Shown one piece after another: positions 32,003 to 39,540 of a stretch of DNA of 64,000 nt. Origin of the DNA: Sphingobium soli (lineage in GTDB: Bacteria; Pseudomonadota; Alphaproteobacteria; Sphingomonadales; Sphingomonadaceae); NCBI RefSeq assembly GCF_020782245.1, contig NZ_JAJGNP010000003.1, positions 248,001 through 312,000 on the forward strand, written 5' to 3'. Every line of letters begins with the position of its first letter. Within the stretch, counting starts at the first letter, position 1. The position numbers and the translations under genes were made by a program. The notes beneath the pieces are model-generated. The model had not been told where the DNA came from, made no database searches, and saw nothing but the letters and a program-made list of their open reading frames with translations.

Positions 32003-33034
32003 TCAGGGCAGGAGAACAGCCCGGCCTTCGATGCGGCCTTCGCGCAGGCGTTGATAGACATCCACCGCATTCTCCAGCGGGAACGTTTCGACCGCCGCCC
32101 TGATGTGGCCCGATTCGGCCAAGGCGATGACTTCGATCAGTTCCGTCCGCGAACCCCAATAGGGGATGCTGAACTCACAGCCGAAGGGCGGCATGTTAGG
32201 GGAATAATGCAGCGTCCCGCCTGCCAAGCCGACCACTGAGATCCGGCTCGCCCTTCCCACGATACGGCTGCATAGATCGATTGTCGGTTGCGCCCCTACA
32301 AAATCAAGTGCGACGGTAACGCCACGTTCTCCAACCAGGTCAGCGATCTCCTCGGCAGCGAGAGCCCCATCCTGCGTGTTTATAGTCCGCTCGACTCCCA
32401 ACTGTCGTGCATGAGCGAGTTTAGCTTCATCAATGTCGCACGCGATCAAACGGGCCGACGTTAGTGCTTTCAATATCTGAACGGCTATATGACCGAGACC
32501 GCCGATACCCAGCACGACCACGGTTGCATCGGGCGTGAGCAGTGGCAGCGCAGCCTTGATTGCATGATAGGGTGTAAGGGCAGCGTCGCTTAGTGGCGCT
32601 GCCATGGCAGGGTTCAGCTTACCCAGGGGAACAAGCAGGCGGGGGGAGGGAACGATCATGTATTCGGCCATGCCGCCGTCCGAACCCAGCCCTCCGCCGT
32701 AGGAGGGAATGCTGGCGTGACGCTCACAATAATTTTCGGCGGACGTCTGGCATTGGTGGCAGAGACCGCATCCCCACGGCCCATAGACTGCAACCGGCTC
32801 ACCTTCCTTCCAGCCCGTCACGCCCTGGCCGAGCGCGGCCACCCATCCGGCATTCTCGTGACCCAACGTGAAAGGACCGGGGATGCCGATGCCGTGATCC
32901 AGAACATGCAAGTCGGAATGGCACACACCGGCTCCCGCTATTTTGACGAGGATCTCTCCAGGCCCGAGCGCGGGCTTCGGCACGTCGAGAATTTCAGGCG
33001 GGCGTCCTTCCTCGATAAAGCGGACAGCTTTCAT
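32003..33034 (-). CDS. zinc-dependent alcohol dehydrogenase (MDR family)
   Basis: A 343-residue medium-chain dehydrogenase: catalytic zinc ligands in GVCHSDLH and GHENAG, structural zinc Cys in GCGLCHQCQTSAENYC, and Rossmann motif VVVLGIGGLGHIAVQ. NAD-linked oxidation of an alcohol (or the reverse) is expected. A good ribosome binding site (AAGGA) precedes the ATG, which lies two bases behind the MFS stop, so it is the end of the SDR-SDR-SDR-MFS-ADH operon. Confidence 0.92.
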   Translation of the reverse strand: MKAVRFIEEGRPPEILDVPKPALGPGEILVKIAGAGVCHSDLHVLDHGIGIPGPFTLGHENAGWVAALGQGVTGWKEGEPVAVYGPWGCGLCHQCQTSAENYCERHASIPSYGGGLGSDGGMAEYMIVPSPRLLVPLGKLNPAMAAPLSDAALTPYHAIKAALPLLTPDATVVVLGIGGLGHIAVQILKALTSARLIACDIDEAKLAHARQLGVERTINTQDGALAAEEIADLVGERGVTVALDFVGAQPTIDLCSRIVGRASRISVVGLAGGTLHYSPNMPPFGCEFSIPYWGSRTELIEVIALAESGHIRAAVETFPLENAVDVYQRLREGRIEGRAVLLP

Positions 33035-34585
33035 TTATCGTTCCTTGATGGAATCCAGGGATAGCGCATGGTCGATCGCCGTCGCCGGCTGCCGCAGATC
33101 CTGCGCTGTCCGATCAGCGTCCCCTCTACGGGCAATAGCATAGGCGAGAATCGTCGTCAGGCCGGACAGGATGATCATGACCAGGAACGTGAGCGAAAAG
33201 GCCGCGCCGCTTGGGAAATGCGTGGTCGGGTCCGTTGGGCTGCTGACGGTGTCACTCGCGAGCAGCACCGCTACCATTTGGGCGCCGGCCGCCGTCGCCA
33301 GAGCGCGAAGAACAGTCATCATCCCCAGCGCTTCGCTGGTGCGGTCGGTAGGCACGGCAGCAATCAGGATGGGTGGCCCGGCCGCATAGAGCATGGTGGT
33401 GCCGATGGTGATGAAGCTGAAGCCGAACGTGACGATGGCGAGGCTGTCATGCCATCGCGCCGTGAACAGAAAGCCGGCGGTCATCACAAGACCAGAAAGG
33501 ATCATAACCGCTCGTCCGCCAATACGTTGAACCAGCATGCCACCTAACGGCGCTGCCGCTAGCGACAGGATTGCGGCGGGTATGGTGGCCAAGCCCGCCG
33601 CCTTGGCGGACACGCCGAGGCCGATCCCTGTGAAGGCAGGGGTCTGCATGAGCATCGACATGAGCAATATGACCTGGAATGCTCCGAACGAAGCGCAGAT
33701 ATAGACGATATTGATGATCAGCACCTGCTTGCGCGCGAAAAGGCGCAGGTCGATCAATGGCTGTGGCGTGCGCAAGCTGTGCCGCACCCAAAACAGGGCG
33801 AGGAGGATGCTGCCGGCCAAAATTCCGATCAGCGCGGGGTTTGTCCAACCCCAGCTCCGCAGATTGCTGACCACGAACAGCGTGCCGGCGATGGATGGAA
33901 CGCTCAGCCAGATGCTGATCATGTCCACCGGGCCGCTATCCTTGCCGCGAGGCCCCGCTGGCACGAAGAGCGCCAGCGCAGACCAGGCCAGGGCGGTTCC
34001 GATCACGCCAAGGGCAAATACCGCGCGCCATCCATATAGGTCGGCGGCCCAGCCTCCCAGCAGCATGGCCGACAAGGTGCCCGATGCCACGGCTGACAAG
34101 ACGATCCCTATCGACAGCGGCAGGCGCGCGGGACTGACACATTCGCGCAGGATGCCGAAGGAGAGCGCCATGGCGGCCAGGTGAAGGCCCTGGAGCGCGC
34201 GGCCCAGTAGAACGAGCGGATAGAAATCCGTCGCGGCGCCGATGGCCAACCCCAGACCGCCAATGCCCAAAACGACGAGCAGTACCCGCTTGCGACCGAA
34301 CATATCGCCGAAGCGAGCGGCGACAGGGGTCGCGGCAGCACCCACCAGCAGGAACAGCGTCACCAGCCAACCGATCGAGACCGGATCGCCAAAGGCGGCG
34401 ATCAACGAGCGTGTCGCCGCATAGGTCATCGAGGAGCCAAAGGCTGCGATCGTTTCCGAAAGCCAAAGGGCGCCAATGAGGGGAATGAGCGGAACACGCT
34501 TCACGGGTTCCGCTGTTCCGGTCGGTAGTGGACCTGCGTCCATGACCGTGCTGGCGTCATCTTGGGCCGTCACCACGCCGTCCAT
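33035..34585 (-). CDS. MFS transporter, 14-helix DHA2-like
   Basis: A 516-residue major facilitator with about 14 membrane helices, the motif A-like stretch ARFGDMFGRKRVLLVVLG between helices 2 and 3, and motif C-like region VASGTLSAMLLGGWAADLYG. This group exports drugs and hydrophobic compounds; in a catabolic island it could remove toxic intermediates or import the substrate. The ATG at 34,585 overlaps the preceding SDR gene by 16 bases; a Met 14 codons later (34,543) is the alternative start. Confidence 0.88.
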   Translation of the reverse strand: MDGVVTAQDDASTVMDAGPLPTGTAEPVKRVPLIPLIGALWLSETIAAFGSSMTYAATRSLIAAFGDPVSIGWLVTLFLLVGAAATPVAARFGDMFGRKRVLLVVLGIGGLGLAIGAATDFYPLVLLGRALQGLHLAAMALSFGILRECVSPARLPLSIGIVLSAVASGTLSAMLLGGWAADLYGWRAVFALGVIGTALAWSALALFVPAGPRGKDSGPVDMISIWLSVPSIAGTLFVVSNLRSWGWTNPALIGILAGSILLALFWVRHSLRTPQPLIDLRLFARKQVLIINIVYICASFGAFQVILLMSMLMQTPAFTGIGLGVSAKAAGLATIPAAILSLAAAPLGGMLVQRIGGRAVMILSGLVMTAGFLFTARWHDSLAIVTFGFSFITIGTTMLYAAGPPILIAAVPTDRTSEALGMMTVLRALATAAGAQMVAVLLASDTVSSPTDPTTHFPSGAAFSLTFLVMIILSGLTTILAYAIARRGDADRTAQDLRQPATAIDHALSLDSIKER

Positions 34586-35373
34586 CCACCATCGACGATC
34601 AGTTCCGATCCGGTCATGAAGCTGGAATCCTCGGATGCCAGAAAGGCGGCGACGCCGGCGACTTCCTCGGGCTCCCCAAGCCGACCCATGGGGGTCTTGC
34701 CCTCGAGCGTCGCCATCAGGTCGGTGAGCGCTCCGGATTCGCCGGCTGTTTCGCGTGTTCGAGCCTCCCCCAGAGCCATTTCCGTGCGGATGAAGCCCGG
34801 ATGGATGGAATTGACCCGGACCGGCCGTTGCGCGGTCGCGAATTCGACCGCGGTTGCCTTCGCGAGCAGCCGGACGGCGCCCTTGCTCGCATTGTAGGCG
34901 GCTGTCTCGGCATAGCCTACCAGCCCAAGGATCGAGGACAGGACAACGATGCTTGATCCACCGCGCCGCCCCGCTCCGCTTTCCACAAGCAGGTTCGTCA
35001 TTGACCGGATGCCAAGGAACACGCCATCCGCGTTCACCGCCATGATGCGACGCCATTCGGCCAGCTCGACGTCGGTCGTCGCGCCGCCGCTGGCGACGCC
35101 GGCGTTAAGGACAAGGATATCCAGGCCTTGCCCTGCCTCGCGCAGGCGTTGCTCGGCCGCCCGCCATTCCGTCTCGTCGGTGACGTCGAGATGGAAATAG
35201 CGCAGCTCGTTGCCGAGCCGGCCCAGGGCCGAGAGCACAGGCGGCGTGCCCTCCTGCGCGATATCCGTTACCCATACCGTGGCTCCCTCGGCGACATAGC
35301 GCTGCGCAATCGCAAGGCCGATGCCCCCTAGGCCTCCGGTGACTAGCGCGACGCGCCCTTCCAGATTTCCCAT
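34570..35373 (-). CDS. short-chain dehydrogenase/reductase (SDR)
   Basis: A 267-residue classical SDR: cofactor motif TGGLGGIG (about 13-20), an Asp after the second strand (VTDIAQ) favouring NAD, NAGVAS, catalytic Ser (VVLSSILG), YNASK (Tyr-x-x-x-Lys), and PGFIRTEM. It oxidises a hydroxyl or reduces a carbonyl. It overlaps the downstream MFS gene and follows another SDR gene after 10 bases. Confidence 0.9.
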   Translation of the reverse strand: MGNLEGRVALVTGGLGGIGLAIAQRYVAEGATVWVTDIAQEGTPPVLSALGRLGNELRYFHLDVTDETEWRAAEQRLREAGQGLDILVLNAGVASGGATTDVELAEWRRIMAVNADGVFLGIRSMTNLLVESGAGRRGGSSIVVLSSILGLVGYAETAAYNASKGAVRLLAKATAVEFATAQRPVRVNSIHPGFIRTEMALGEARTRETAGESGALTDLMATLEGKTPMGRLGEPEEVAGVAAFLASEDSSFMTGSELIVDGGWTAW

Positions 35374-35383
35374 CGAATGTACC

Positions 35384-36175
35384 TCAGCCGGTGAACTGGC
35401 CGCCGGCCGGGTGCAGGGTCTGGCCCGTCATGAAGCTGCTCTCATCGCAGGCAAGATACAGGCAGGCGTCGGCCTGCTCGCGGGGGGTGCCATTGCGGTT
35501 CATCGGCGTGATGCTCATGGCCCAGCGATAGGCGTCGCTGTCCTGGGGGACGTCCCACATGGGCGTTGTCGTGAAACCCGGCCCGACGGCGTTGATGCGG
35601 ATGCCCGTCTGGGCAAGTTCCAGCGCCATTACCTTGGTTAGCATGATTACGCCGGCCTTGGAGACGCAGTAGGCGGAGGCCCCGGCCACCGGAATCCTCC
35701 CTGCGGTCGAGGCGATGTTGACGATCGAGCCGCCTGTGCCCTGCTTGAGGAGCTGCCGCGCGAGCGCGCGGGCGCTCAGCATCACGCCGGTGACATTGAT
35801 GTCGATCACCTTCTGGAATTTCGCGGTGGTGAGATGGATGACATGGCCGGAATCCTGGGGGTCCACACCCTCCTTCTCATCTTCCGGGAGGGAGGCGACA
35901 CCAGCGCACATCACGCCGACATCGACATGTCCGAACTGGCGCACCGCTTCGGCGATCATGTTGTCGCAGTCGGCTTCGGACGTCGTATCGACCCTGACGG
36001 CGATCGCCTTGCGGCCGAGCTTTTCCACGAGCTGGACTGTCGCATCGCCGGGCTGGAGATCCGCGACGACGATGTCGGCGCCTTCCTCGGCGAAGCGCAC
36101 CGCACAAGCCTGGCCAATGCCGCTCGCGCCGCCGGTAATTACCGCGACCTTGCCCTGCAATCTATCTCCAATCAT
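35384..36175 (-). CDS. SDR with an insertion after the NNAG region (paralogue 1)
   Basis: A 263-residue SDR: TGGASGIG cofactor motif, DLQ, catalytic Ser in IASTAG, YCVSK (Tyr/Lys). Two features are unusual: the NNAG motif reads MCAG, and a roughly 15-residue insertion (EDEKEGVDPQDSGHVI) follows it. The neighbour at 36,202-37,047 shares both traits and much of the sequence, so the two are tandem duplicates. The ATG at 36,175 has AGGAG upstream; a further upstream ATG (36,196) has none. Confidence 0.88.
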   Translation of the reverse strand: MIGDRLQGKVAVITGGASGIGQACAVRFAEEGADIVVADLQPGDATVQLVEKLGRKAIAVRVDTTSEADCDNMIAEAVRQFGHVDVGVMCAGVASLPEDEKEGVDPQDSGHVIHLTTAKFQKVIDINVTGVMLSARALARQLLKQGTGGSIVNIASTAGRIPVAGASAYCVSKAGVIMLTKVMALELAQTGIRINAVGPGFTTTPMWDVPQDSDAYRWAMSITPMNRNGTPREQADACLYLACDESSFMTGQTLHPAGGQFTG

Positions 36176-36201
36176 TCCCCACTCCTCTTTCGACATGTTG
36201 G

Positions 36202-37047
36202 TTAGTCGGTGAATTGACCCCCTGCCGGATGCAGGATCTGGCCGGTAACGAAGCTGGATTCGTCGCTGGCGAGATAGAGGCAGGCGTCTGCCACCTCTTC
36301 AGGAAGGCCCAGGCGCTTCATCGGCGTAATCGCCATGGCCATCCCAAGGGCATGGGGATCGTCTTCGATACCGGCGATAAGAGGTGTTGCCGTATAGCCT
36401 GGGCCAACTGCATTGATGCGGATGCCCGTCTGGGCGAGTTCAAGAGCCATGACCTTGGTCAGCATCCAGACGCCGGCTTTGGATACGCAATAGGGTGCGG
36501 CGCCGGCCAGAGGTATGCGGCCCGCGGTCGAAGCGACGAAGATGATCGTGCCGCCCGAGCCCTGGCGCAGCATCTGGCGCGCGCCGGCGCGCGCGGTCTG
36601 CATCACGCCCGTGACATTGACATCGATGACGCGGCGGAAATCGGCTGCCGCGAGCGTGACCACGTCGCTGGCGCCCGGTGACGCGGCGCGGCTCTGCACG
36701 TTGCTGCGGCCAGCGGCCGTCGCGATGCCGGCGGAGGCGACAATGATATTGACCGGGCCAAAAGCTTCCGCTGCCTGATCGATCAACGCCTCGCATTGCT
36801 CGGCGTTTGTGGTGTCGGTTGAAATGGCAAGGGCTGTGCCACCGATTTCTTCGACAAGAGCAACGGTTCGACGTGCGTCAGCAAGGTCGGCAATGACAAT
36901 GGCGGCGCCCTCGCGGGCGAAACGCACCGCGCACGCCTGACCGATACCACTCGCTCCACCGGTGATGACGGCTACCTTGCCGGCTAACCGACCGTCGACG
37001 CGCGCCAGCCCATTAGGCTGCGCACGCACTGCGCCTTCCATACTCAT
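36202..37047 (-). CDS. SDR with an insertion after the NNAG region (paralogue 2)
   Basis: A 281-residue SDR closely resembling the next gene (shared TGGASGIGQACAVRF, ASTAGRIP, YCVSKAGV, MALELAQTGIRINAVGPG, LHPAGGQFT). The NNAG motif is ASAG, followed by an insertion containing GRSNVQSRAASPGAS. The N-terminus is about 18 residues longer than in paralogue 1. The ATG at 37,047 has GGAGAGG six bases upstream. First gene of the leftward SDR-MFS-ADH operon; a TetR-type operator lies about 60 bases upstream. Confidence 0.88.
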   Translation of the reverse strand: MSMEGAVRAQPNGLARVDGRLAGKVAVITGGASGIGQACAVRFAREGAAIVIADLADARRTVALVEEIGGTALAISTDTTNAEQCEALIDQAAEAFGPVNIIVASAGIATAAGRSNVQSRAASPGASDVVTLAAADFRRVIDVNVTGVMQTARAGARQMLRQGSGGTIIFVASTAGRIPLAGAAPYCVSKAGVWMLTKVMALELAQTGIRINAVGPGYTATPLIAGIEDDPHALGMAMAITPMKRLGLPEEVADACLYLASDESSFVTGQILHPAGGQFTD

Positions 37048-37104
37048 CGGCACCTCTCCGTCCCCGATCGGACATAGCGACCGGGATGCCGCGCTATATT
37101 TTGA

Positions 37105-37120
37105 CTTTAACGCGTTACAG
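37105..37120 (+). promoter_or_regulatory. TetR-type operator copy b
   Basis: CTTTAACGCGTTACAG: core AACGCGTT at 37,109-37,116 and a perfect right arm GTTACAG. It lies in the divergent promoter region of the SDR operon and the oxidoreductase gene. Confidence 0.65.
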
Positions 37121-37248
37121 ATTACTATCGAGTCTTGGCAGGCGGATCAACCCCTTTAGGTTGTGCCGACTGAGTGGGACGTGCATCTGGCTTTCAAATG
37201 CCTGATAAAGAGCGATTTACAGCGGATTCTCGGCTGATGGTTTAAAGT

Positions 37249-37262
37249 TGAACCATGTTATA
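37249..37262 (+). promoter_or_regulatory. TetR-type operator copy c (degenerate)
   Basis: TTGAACCATGTTAT matches the consensus imperfectly in the left arm but keeps ATGTTA. It is 37-50 bases before the oxidoreductase start, where a repressor would block transcription. Confidence 0.4.
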
Positions 37263-37298
37263 TAATTAGAGTGGGAGGGCCTGGTCTTGAGGGAGAAA

Positions 37299-38336
37299 AT
37301 GGACGTGATAAATCGTCGCTGGCGGCTGGCGCGCCGCCCGGAAGGGCCAGTCCGGCGCGAAGATTTCGTGCTGGACAAGGCGCCGCTGGCGCCGTCTCCG
37401 GGGCCGGGAAAATTGCTGGTGCGGCACGAACTGCTGCTTTGCGCGCCTACCATCCGCAATTGGATAAGCGGCAAGCGTGAAAGCTACTATCCCACTATCG
37501 AGATCGGTGATCCTATACTTGCACCTGCGGCAAGCCGGATTGTGGCTTCTGACGATCCGGCTTGGCCGGTGGGCGCGCTTGTCGTTGGCCTCGGCACCTG
37601 GCAGGATTATGAATGGGTAAGCCCGGAAGACCGCGGCATCCGACTTATCCCGGACGGCATATCTTCGCGTACCGCAATGGGCTTGTTCGGTATGAACGCG
37701 CTGACGGCCTATTTTGGTGTCATCGCCGTTGGGCGGGCCAGGAGGGGCGAGACATTGCTTGTTTCCGGCGCTGCCGGATCGGTAGGGGCGATGGCGGCAC
37801 AATTCGGACGCATATTGGGCTGTCGGGTCGTGGGCCTGTGCGGATCGCCTGAAAAAGCTCGCTGGCTGCGCGAGGACTGCGGCATTGCTTCAGTGATCGA
37901 CTATGCGCGCGAGAATGTTCCAGATCGCCTTGCGGCGCTTTGCCCCGATGGAGTGGACGTCGTGTTCGACAATGTCGGAGGTGAATTCCTTCATCAGGCG
38001 CTGGCGCACACCAACCGTCATGGACGCATCGTCCTGTGCGGCCAGATCGCCACTTATGATGTAGACGATCCATATGCGGGGCGTCCCCTCGACATGATGC
38101 GGATCATTTATGGCAGCATAAGCCTGAACGGCTTTCTGTTGAATGACTTTTCGGCCGATATTCCGGAGGCGCAGCAGAAGATCGGAGAATGGGCGAAGCA
38201 GGGCCTGCTTGCCCACCGGGAGGATTTGCGGGATGGATTCGATCGCCTCCCGGAGACGTTTATGGCGCTGTTCAGTGGCAGTAACCAAGGCACGCTGTTG
38301 GGACGAATCGCGGACGAGGAAGGGAGGGCCTTGTGA
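37299..38336 (+). CDS. NADP-dependent oxidoreductase (CurA/PTGR-type MDR)
   Basis: A 345-residue zinc-free medium-chain reductase: RRPEGPVRREDFVLDKAPLA at the N-terminus, GMNALTAYFGV, the Rossmann motif VSGAAGSVGAMAAQFG, and VDVVFDNVGGEFL are all typical of the family that reduces the C=C bond of enones (leukotriene B4 dehydrogenase, curcumin reductase). It could saturate an unsaturated ketone before Baeyer-Villiger oxidation. The ATG at 37,299 has GGGAG just upstream; a TTG four codons earlier is less likely. Confidence 0.88.
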   Translation: MDVINRRWRLARRPEGPVRREDFVLDKAPLAPSPGPGKLLVRHELLLCAPTIRNWISGKRESYYPTIEIGDPILAPAASRIVASDDPAWPVGALVVGLGTWQDYEWVSPEDRGIRLIPDGISSRTAMGLFGMNALTAYFGVIAVGRARRGETLLVSGAAGSVGAMAAQFGRILGCRVVGLCGSPEKARWLREDCGIASVIDYARENVPDRLAALCPDGVDVVFDNVGGEFLHQALAHTNRHGRIVLCGQIATYDVDDPYAGRPLDMMRIIYGSISLNGFLLNDFSADIPEAQQKIGEWAKQGLLAHREDLRDGFDRLPETFMALFSGSNQGTLLGRIADEEGRAL

Positions 38337-38345
38337 GCAAGGAGC

Positions 38346-38365
38346 GAAGACGGAGCGCCGTCTTC
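38346..38365 (+). terminator. hairpin after the oxidoreductase gene
   Basis: GAAGACGG-AGCG-CCGTCTTC, a perfect 8-bp stem with a 4-base loop, 9 bases after the stop codon. No U-run follows, so termination may be inefficient. It separates convergent genes. Confidence 0.5.
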
Positions 38366-38506
38366 CTGAAAAGACTCCGTAGGCTCACCACCTGAAAGGC
38401 AGGGGCGTTCTTGCAAGGCCGTGCTATGCGCACAAGCCGGAATGCTGCCTATCCGGTTGAGGGGTATGTCGTCGGGAAAGTCCGGTACGGAGACAAATAT
38501 GGCCGC

Positions 38507-39169
38507 TCAATCGGCTGTTCCGCCCGTCGTTTCCGTCAACCTTCTCAAGGTCGCATCATGGTCGGCGAAGCGAGCGAACAGTCCTGGCACGGCCTTCTTC
38601 GTGGCGACGGGAATCAGGATCAGGCTGAGGCCATAGGCGACTTCGGCGTGCATCTGTTCGAGCGTGATGTTGTCCCGGACCCAATCCAGTATCGAGCCGA
38701 TCAGCATATGGATGATGTTCTTGGCCATGGCGTTGACGTTGACGTCGCTGTCAAGCAGACCGGTCGCCGCCGCCTCTGCGACGAGCTTTTCCCATGAGCG
38801 GATACGGGGCGTGATGAAGCCGTCGCTCAATGCTGAATCAGCGCTCCCGTAAATGGCGCGAAACATCGCCTGGTTGAAGACTGGACTTTCCCCGAAATGT
38901 TGCGCTGCCAGGCTTAGCGCCGCGAACATCCGTTCGACCGCGTCGACGCCGAGCGCTTCCAGTTCTGCCTCAAAAACGGCCAGATCCTCCTCATAGATGG
39001 CGGAAATGATATTCTGCCGCGATCCGAAGAGGCTGTAGGCCGTAACCACGCTGACCTCGGCCCTTTCGGCCAGCGTGCGCATGGAAAAGGAATCGTCGTG
39101 GATCATGCTCCGTGCGGCGGCCATCACCCGCGCGCGGCGCTCCCTTTTGTTGGCTTCTCGCTTGTTCAT
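38507..39169 (-). CDS. TetR-family transcriptional regulator
   Basis: A 220-residue TetR protein: N-terminal basic segment (KREANKRERRARVMAAARSM), helix-turn-helix (FSMRTLAERAEVSVVTAYSL, FGSRQNIISAIYEE) and a helical ligand-binding domain. It is divergent from the TonB receptor gene, with two palindromic operators in between that recur before the other operons of the island. It probably represses the whole pathway until a CoA-ester or substrate ligand binds. Confidence 0.9.
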   Translation of the reverse strand: MNKREANKRERRARVMAAARSMIHDDSFSMRTLAERAEVSVVTAYSLFGSRQNIISAIYEEDLAVFEAELEALGVDAVERMFAALSLAAQHFGESPVFNQAMFRAIYGSADSALSDGFITPRIRSWEKLVAEAAATGLLDSDVNVNAMAKNIIHMLIGSILDWVRDNITLEQMHAEVAYGLSLILIPVATKKAVPGLFARFADHDATLRRLTETTGGTAD

Positions 39170-39300
39170 CCCACGGTCTTATGGGGTTTTTGGCAAAAAT
39201 GAAACGTGTGCTTCGCCCGTAAGGCAAGTGCCACGGTGATCCGCGAAAAAATCGCCAGATGCCGGCTTGACAGCATTCTGCGAGCGGCTGTATGCCGAAC

Positions 39301-39316
39301 CTGTAACGTGTTTAAG
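39301..39316 (+). promoter_or_regulatory. TetR-type operator copy d1
   Basis: CTGTAACGTGTTTAAG: a perfect left arm CTGTAAC and core AACGTGTT (39,305-39,312). Confidence 0.7.
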
Positions 39317-39325
39317 AAAAAAATA

Positions 39326-39341
39326 CTGCAACATGTTACGG
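39326..39341 (+). promoter_or_regulatory. TetR-type operator copy d2
   Basis: CTGCAACATGTTACGG: core AACATGTT at 39,330-39,337, 25 bp from copy d1. Paired sites like these allow cooperative repression of both directions. Confidence 0.7.
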
Positions 39342-39540
39342 TATTGGCGTGGCCGATTTGCGGTTGCACCTTGAGATCGAGATGTACCTATCCCGAACTC
39401 ATGTAAGAAGTGTAGATGCCAAAAATATAATGATGGTCGCAACATGACGAAAAGTGGTGAGGATGAATTGAACGCCGGGAATCCATGACTTAATGTCGAG
39501 GTATTCTATTATTACGGCCTCAAGACTGGGAGGAGATGTT

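Larger units (their letters stand above)
39170..39540. promoter_or_regulatory. divergent promoter region of the TetR and TonB-receptor genes
   Basis: 371 bases of A+T-rich sequence without a supported gene. It contains two TetR-type operators (39,305-39,312 and 39,330-39,337) and must carry both promoters. The last bases hold the strong ribosome binding site (GGGAGGAG) of the receptor gene. Confidence 0.7.

Noticed and set aside
38337..38506. Possible small gene between the oxidoreductase and TetR genes
   Set aside because: Only short frames without ribosome binding sites around a terminator-like hairpin.
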